Source of the DNA: Cristatella mucedo
Taxonomy: Eukaryota > Bryozoa > Phylactolaemata > Cristatellidae
Reading direction: 5' to 3'
Length of the DNA stretch: 64,000 bases
NCBI GenBank assembly: GCA_009760855.2
Contig: WPIO01000116.1
Span: 654,001 to 718,000 of the forward strand
A program made the position numbers and the translations under genes. The notes under the pieces were generated by a model. That model did no database searches. It was not told the origin of the DNA and worked only from the letters and a program-made list of their open reading frames with translations. Positions 59,019 through 64,000 of this stretch are shown piece after piece (the first letter of the stretch is position 1; each line of letters starts with the position of its first letter).

Positions 59019-59962
59019 TGCTCGACGACCGAATGTCGCCTGGCTGCCACTCCTGCCGGCGATAGGGAGCACGGCTTTCACGGCGGACTGCCCTGCACGG
59101 AACACGGTGCTGGGGTGCAGAACGCCAACTAGCCGGGCCCTCAAGTCCAACAGGCCCAGCTGAAGGCTGCTATGACATGCAATCGCACATGAATTGGCCA
59201 TTGAACAAGGAACAGCTGGGGCTGGCCGATTAGGGTGGAGTTCGGTGAGGAAAGTGACGGGGGGGGGGGGCTGCCAAGGACTGGCAAATTGCCACCAGAA
59301 CAGCCGGTGGAGGGTCTGACCCGGCTTCGTCGACAGCAGCAGCGTCTGCAGCCCATGCTCTCTGCCACAGCGAGTCCTAAAGACCATAAGTGCTGCTCGT
59401 TCTAGGAACAAAGCAGTGAGCTTCAACTCTCCCCCACCTGCTCGGAGCCATGCAGACGAATCGAGCAATAAGGTTCCTACTCGGCTACTTTGCACACATT
59501 CACTTACATTTCCAGGCTCGAGAAGAGGGTAACTACCCCATGGTTAGGTGCATGCTTCACCACGTAACCAGGGCTGCCAGCAGGCTAAACGGCTAGAGGA
59601 ACATGGCCAACTGAAGCCAGTGAAAGCCGAGGACGACACGAAGCACGAAAACACCGAGCTGACCTGCCAGCAGCCGAGGCACTGCAGCCGAGCTCAGCTA
59701 GAGCTTAGCAAGAGTGCATCGAATGACTCAGCCCACTGGGTACACGACGACAGAGGTGTGGTACGGACAGCAGTGGCAGTGGCCAGCAGACAGGACAGGT
59801 ACTGGTACTGATGACCGGCTGGCTCACCTTGCTTAGCTTCTGGGCTCTTCTGCTACTGCTGCTGCTTCTGCGGGCGGCAGAGGCAGATGGCAGCAGAAGG
59901 AGACTGCTCAGTCTCTGGAAGCCCTGAACTGATGATGCGTTGCATCTGCCCCTTGATTTCGG

Positions 59963-60900
59963 CTATTTTGCCGGTGCTGCTTTCTGTCTTTCGATAGGTG
60001 CCCCGACGATGCCGCCGGCAATCTGAAAAAACAGCACACATGCACACTTCTTACTATCTACGAGTACAGCAACAGGAAATTCTATGAGGTGAGGGCCAAA
60101 GATGGCAGCCGTTAGTTGTTGGCTTTGAATAAGCTTGAACACGCTCCCCTGAAACCTCTGGAATTTGTTTACAAGCCTTGCAGCAATATTCATCAGCAGC
60201 TTCAGTGGCCTAGTGGCTTTTTTTGGGAGCCAAGCCAAAACGGGGTTGCAATGATCTAGCCTAGACAGAACCAGGGAGCTAGACACACAATTGCAGGCCA
60301 CCATGGTAGACAATCCCTAGTCATACATGTGGATTGGAAGACTTGTTAATTAAACTTTCAAAATTTAAGCAGTCAAAGACGACATTTAAATTCGAGCACA
60401 CGGTGCCGGTCGCATAACAATTTCACCTATTAGAAGAGCCAAGTATTCTAGTCCAGCCATATGCTTGAGATATTCGATGAATACCAGTCCTATTTTATCC
60501 TAAGGTTTAGGGATAGCAAATGCTGAAAGCCATGCAACAGCATCACCTATTAGAAGAGCAAAGTGTTGTTAGTCAAGCTGCATGCTTAGGCTGTCCAATG
60601 AGAATCAGTCCCATATTATCGTCTTAATGTTTAAGTAAATTTGCCAACATCCAGGATCAAATGTCTGCAAGGCAAGCATTCGGTTTGTCAGTGGCTGCAG
60701 CAGATTCCGACATTTTAAACAACAAATACAGCAGATCATCGTTAGCATAAACACGATAGCACATACCACGGGCCCGAGTCAGTTTCCCAGAGGTTCAGTA
60801 CAAATGGAGAACAGAAAAGGACCTAGGACAGACCCCCTGTGGGACTTCACAGGTGACTGGTCTGGTGGGAGAGACCTGACCCCCACCTGACGTGAATGGA
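59963..60900 (-). mobile_element. LINE family 2 fragment, decayed
   Basis: Minus strand: SSLVLSRLDHCNPVLAWLPK, LMNIAARLVNKFQRFQG, and further upstream VYANDDLLYL near 60735 and a PQG-SVLGPF-like stretch near 60820-60845 (the reverse-transcriptase core). Confidence 0.72.
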
Positions 60901-60902
60901 AC

Positions 60903-61915
60903 ATAATAATAATAATAATAATACACGATAAAGCGCCCTCAGAGAACTCAATCTCTTTCTAGGCGCTTAACATGTGCTGCAAAGGGAACCTCGATTGAAT
61001 GGTGAGTGATATCATGCTTGATAAACAACACGAATAACATGGTTAGGGGTGACTTGCACAGGGTCAGCATGCCAGAGTGGTTAGTGGCAGCTTGCACAGT
61101 GTCAGCAGCATAAGCACATTAAGGACAAATCACGAGGACCCACATAATGGTGTCCTAAATAGGTGGTGTTTAAGTTCATTTTAAATGGGGTCAAGTCAAG
61201 GGGTGTCGTGACACAAATTGGGAAGTGAGTTCCAGGCTTTGAGTGCATATGAACCAAATGCAAACCAAATGGAAAAATTTGAGGTTTGTATGAGGTATAG
61301 GTAAACAGTTAGATTCCGAAAAGCAGGTGGTACGATGCTTGGCCTGGTGGAGGAGTAGATCTGATATGGCTGAAGCCAAGAATGAAGAGACCTAAAAGTG
61401 AGCGACAGAACATTGAAGTCGATTCGTTGCTTGACTGGTAGCCACTACAGATCGGCCAGAAGTGGTGTTATTTTGCAACTGCAACACTCACGACGACAAG
61501 CCTAGCTGCAAGGTTTTGCAGAAACTGTAAGCTCCTAATTACACATGAAGACATGCTAATGAGTTACAAAAGTCAAGACGGGATGTCATAAATGCATGGA
61601 CCAACTTAGATGTGATATCCTTATCTAAACAAGCCCAAATTTTAGCAATGTTATGTAGCTGAAAGTAGGCAGACTTGACTGTGGAGCTGATGTGGTCGTC
61701 TAACGAAAGGTCACTTTGGAGCACGACACCTAGATTTCATGCAGATTCAACAGGAGATATCCTGGCAGAGCCGATTTTGAGCGTTAGCCTTTCCAATTTC
61801 TGAATCACACTTGGTGTGCCCATAAGTAGTAAGTTGGTTTTATCATCATTTAACTAAGGATAATTTTCTGCCATCTATGTGCAGATGCCATCAATACATG
61901 AAGCAATAATACAAA
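60903..61915 (-). mobile_element. LINE family 1, 3' fragment
   Basis: ATT repeat and tail at 60903-60970, UTR GGTTAGGGGTGACTTGCACA, then LLHQAKHRTTCFSESNCLPI, and STVKSAYFQLHNIAKIWACL further on. Several frame breaks. Confidence 0.9.
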
Positions 61916-62012
61916 CCGATCAATGCAAAGGCAAAGTATAGCTTCTATAACAATACTAACAATACTGCTGAATCCCAGATGCACAATCCAAAACGCTGAT
62001 GTCGACCATGCC

Positions 62013-62144
62013 GAGCTGGGTTGGTCCTGCAGTTAAGGTGCTCGCCCCGACTAAGGTCTGGCTGAGGTCGTGGGCTCGAGCCCTGAGGCATATGTGAAGA
62101 GCCTGAATAGAGATTAAGTTCTCTTGGGGCACTATACAAATGAA
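62013..62144 (+). mobile_element. SINE family B copy
   Basis: GAGCTGGGTTGGTCCTGC head, GTTAAGGTGCTCGCCCCGAC, B-box GGTCGTGGGCTCGAGCCC, tail AGATTAAGTTCTCTTGGGGC and ACTATACAAATGAA. Confidence 0.88.
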
Positions 62145-62154
62145 CCACCTGCTC

Positions 62155-62850
62155 AACCGTTCTTAGGTTAGCTCCTTACCTAATGGTCATGGTGATGATC
62201 TAGTAAGTCATTTCTACGGATTCGTTGTCAGCAAAATAAACAAAATCAGACAGCCCATTCCTTAAGGAGCAGCTTATCCCATTTGAACTCATGTTCCGCA
62301 AGAACAATCCAACAGGACTCCTCTTCCTCAATTCAACGGATCACCTCATTATCTACATTCAAAGATGCACCACGAGTGACCTCATCCTGAAATTGATCTC
62401 AACAGTCAAAGAAGAATACTAGTCCTCTAGACCCTATTCCAACGACCTACTTCTACGATACATAAATCTACTGCTGCCATGCATAACTAACATAATAAAT
62501 AGGTCCCTGGACTAAGGTCACACCCCTAGACCTTTCAAATGCTGTTGTTAAAACACTATTTAAGAAAGCAATACTATAGCAAGAGAAATTAAACAGCTGT
62601 CGCCCAGTCTCCCCTTTACTGTTCCTACCAAATACACTGGAACAAGTTGCTGCAGACCAGCTGAACACTTAGTTAAATCGAAAATCCGAACATGGTAAAA
62701 CAGTTCCACTCTGGCTTTTAGAGCTAATCACTCCATTGCCTACATATTCCTGAGGGTTTTTAACGAACTTATCAGGAATGCCGACTTAAATAAAGTCTGC
62801 TTGTTTTGCTCGATGTTTATGCTGTGTTTGATGCTATTAATGATACCAGT
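62155..62850 (+). mobile_element. LINE family 1, segment around the start of the reverse transcriptase
   Basis: Plus strand: SKINKIRQPIP-like stretch near 62230, RPVS...LEQVAADQLNT near 62605-62670, and VCLFCSMFMLCLMLLMI-like remains of the FDTID region near 62800. Broken in several places. Confidence 0.75.
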
Positions 62851-62854
62851 AATG

Positions 62855-64000
62855 CATTTATAGAGCCATCAGAGAACCTAATCTCTTACTAGGCACTTGA
62901 TAAATGATGAAAAGGAAGCATGATCGAATGTTTAGTGGTAACATGTTTTAACGACAACAAGCATAACATGGTTAGAAGTGACATGCACAGGGTCAGCATC
63001 CAAATATGGCATGCACAGTATCAGCACCCAGAAGCACACAAAGTGCAAATCACACGGACTCACTAAATGCTTGATAAGTAGATGCGTATTTTAGCTTCTT
63101 TTTAAATGTCGTCAAGTCAGGGGATGTCATGATGCGAGTCGGAAGTAAGTTCCCGGCTTTGGGAGCATACAAACTAAAGGCACGGCATGCAAATGATTTA
63201 AGGTTCGTAGAGGTATAGATTAACGATCACATTCCGAAAAGCAGTGGTACAATGCTTAGCCTGGTGGGGTAGTGGATCTGATAGGTAGGCTGCAGCAAAA
63301 GAATGAAGGGGCCTAAATAAAAATGAGTGAAAAAACTTCGAATTCGATACGTTGCTTGACTGGGAGCCAGTGCAGGCCGGCAAGAACTGGCGTGATGTGG
63401 CTACCGAATGTGTACCGAAAGCCTCTTAGGCTGTGAGTGCGCTATACAAAACTCTCCTGCTTAACACCCACATGATCTTTATGACTTTGTGGAGTTACAG
63501 ATGGAGATGCATTACATTACACAACTGGGATACTCACGACAGATAAGCCTAGCTACAGAGTTTTGCACCAGCTGCAAGCACCTAATGGTACAGGCCGGTA
63601 GACCAGCAAGCAATGAGTTACAGACGTCGAGATGGGATTTTGCAACTGCATAGACCAATTCAGATGTGGTATCTTTGTCTAAACAAGCTTGAATTTAGCA
63701 TTGTTATGTAGCTTAAAGCAGGCATACTTGACTGGAACTGATGTATTCGTCTAATGAGAGGTCACTTTAGAATAAGACACCTAGATTGAGTGCAGATTCG
63801 ACAGGAGATATGCTGGCAGAGGCAATTGTCAGTTAGATTTTTCAATTTCTGAATCACAATTGGTTCGCCAACAACTAGTAGGCAGGTTTTTATCATCATT
63901 CTCAGAAAGTTTGCTGCCACCCATGTGCAGATGTCATCAATACATGCAGCAAGGGAGTTCAGAGAATTCGACATGCTCGAGGGCTGGGAGGGATCAAAGC
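62855..64000 (-). mobile_element. LINE family 1, 3' fragment running off the window
   Basis: Minus strand: tail at 62860-62890, UTR, DPLPHQAKHCTTAFRN, further SCRICTQSRCLILK and DNLNSLAACIDDICTW-like end near 63960. A plus-strand LINE family 2 tail lies inside at about 63395-63525. Confidence 0.85.
63395..63525 (+). mobile_element. LINE family 2, 3' end nested in LINE family 1
   Basis: CCGAAAGCCTCTTAGGCTGT, ACAAAACTCTCCTGCTTAAC, ATGACTTTGTGGAGTTACAG and TACATTACA end. Confidence 0.85.

Overview
The window is animal nuclear DNA. Coding exons are short and bounded by GT/AG splice sites. The best gene is a multi-domain basement-membrane protein, and the space between genes is filled with CR1/L2-type LINE pieces, tRNA-derived SINEs, pogo/mariner-like DNA transposons, an LTR remnant and long GA, CA and CTGTCT simple repeats. 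Nothing is prokaryotic or organellar. It looks like an invertebrate bilaterian; the species cannot be fixed from sequence alone.

Left half (1219-31746, + strand): the 3' part of a perlecan-like gene (HSPG2/unc-52/trol family). I assembled 22 exons whose splice phases all agree. They total 4217 coding bases: 2 bases completing a split codon, then 1404 codons and a stop. The order is seven Ig domains, a laminin G domain, one EGF, a long Ser/Gly-rich linker over two big exons, and a final laminin G domain ending in a Cys just before the stop. Vertebrate domain V has three LG domains and four EGFs, so this form is reduced. Introns hold LINEs, SINEs, a pogo remnant and two unusual minisatellites built from splice-site-like units. 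The 3' UTR carries a GA repeat and two AATAAA signals.

Middle (about 31.7-48.6 kb): no convincing host gene. It is a repeat graveyard with pieces of two LINE families in both orientations, two SINE families, one LTR remnant, a mariner-like terminal-inverted-repeat element and simple repeats.

Right part: an intronless seven-transmembrane receptor (48978-50087, +) with an NRY motif and no NPxxY, ending in a GACGTA minisatellite. GC-rich sequence with weak promoter-like or first-exon-like features follows (51-53 kb). Then comes a minus-strand TRIM-family gene (59018 down to 53904): RING, two B-boxes and a coiled coil in one exon, and a beta-propeller-like C-terminus in a second, with phase-matched splice sites. 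Its reading frame is interrupted by an 11-bp and a 22-bp tandem duplication and by a local frame swap, so it may be a decaying paralogue or a polymorphic/mis-assembled allele. The last 4 kb are LINE fragments.

The genes are functionally unrelated: an extracellular matrix proteoglycan, a membrane receptor and a cytoplasmic ubiquitin-ligase-type protein. The most distinctive signals are the two splice-site minisatellites, the GC-AG intron with read-through end, the SINE family ending in oligo(T), the intronic near-perfect hairpin and the two frame-shifting duplications in the TRIM gene.
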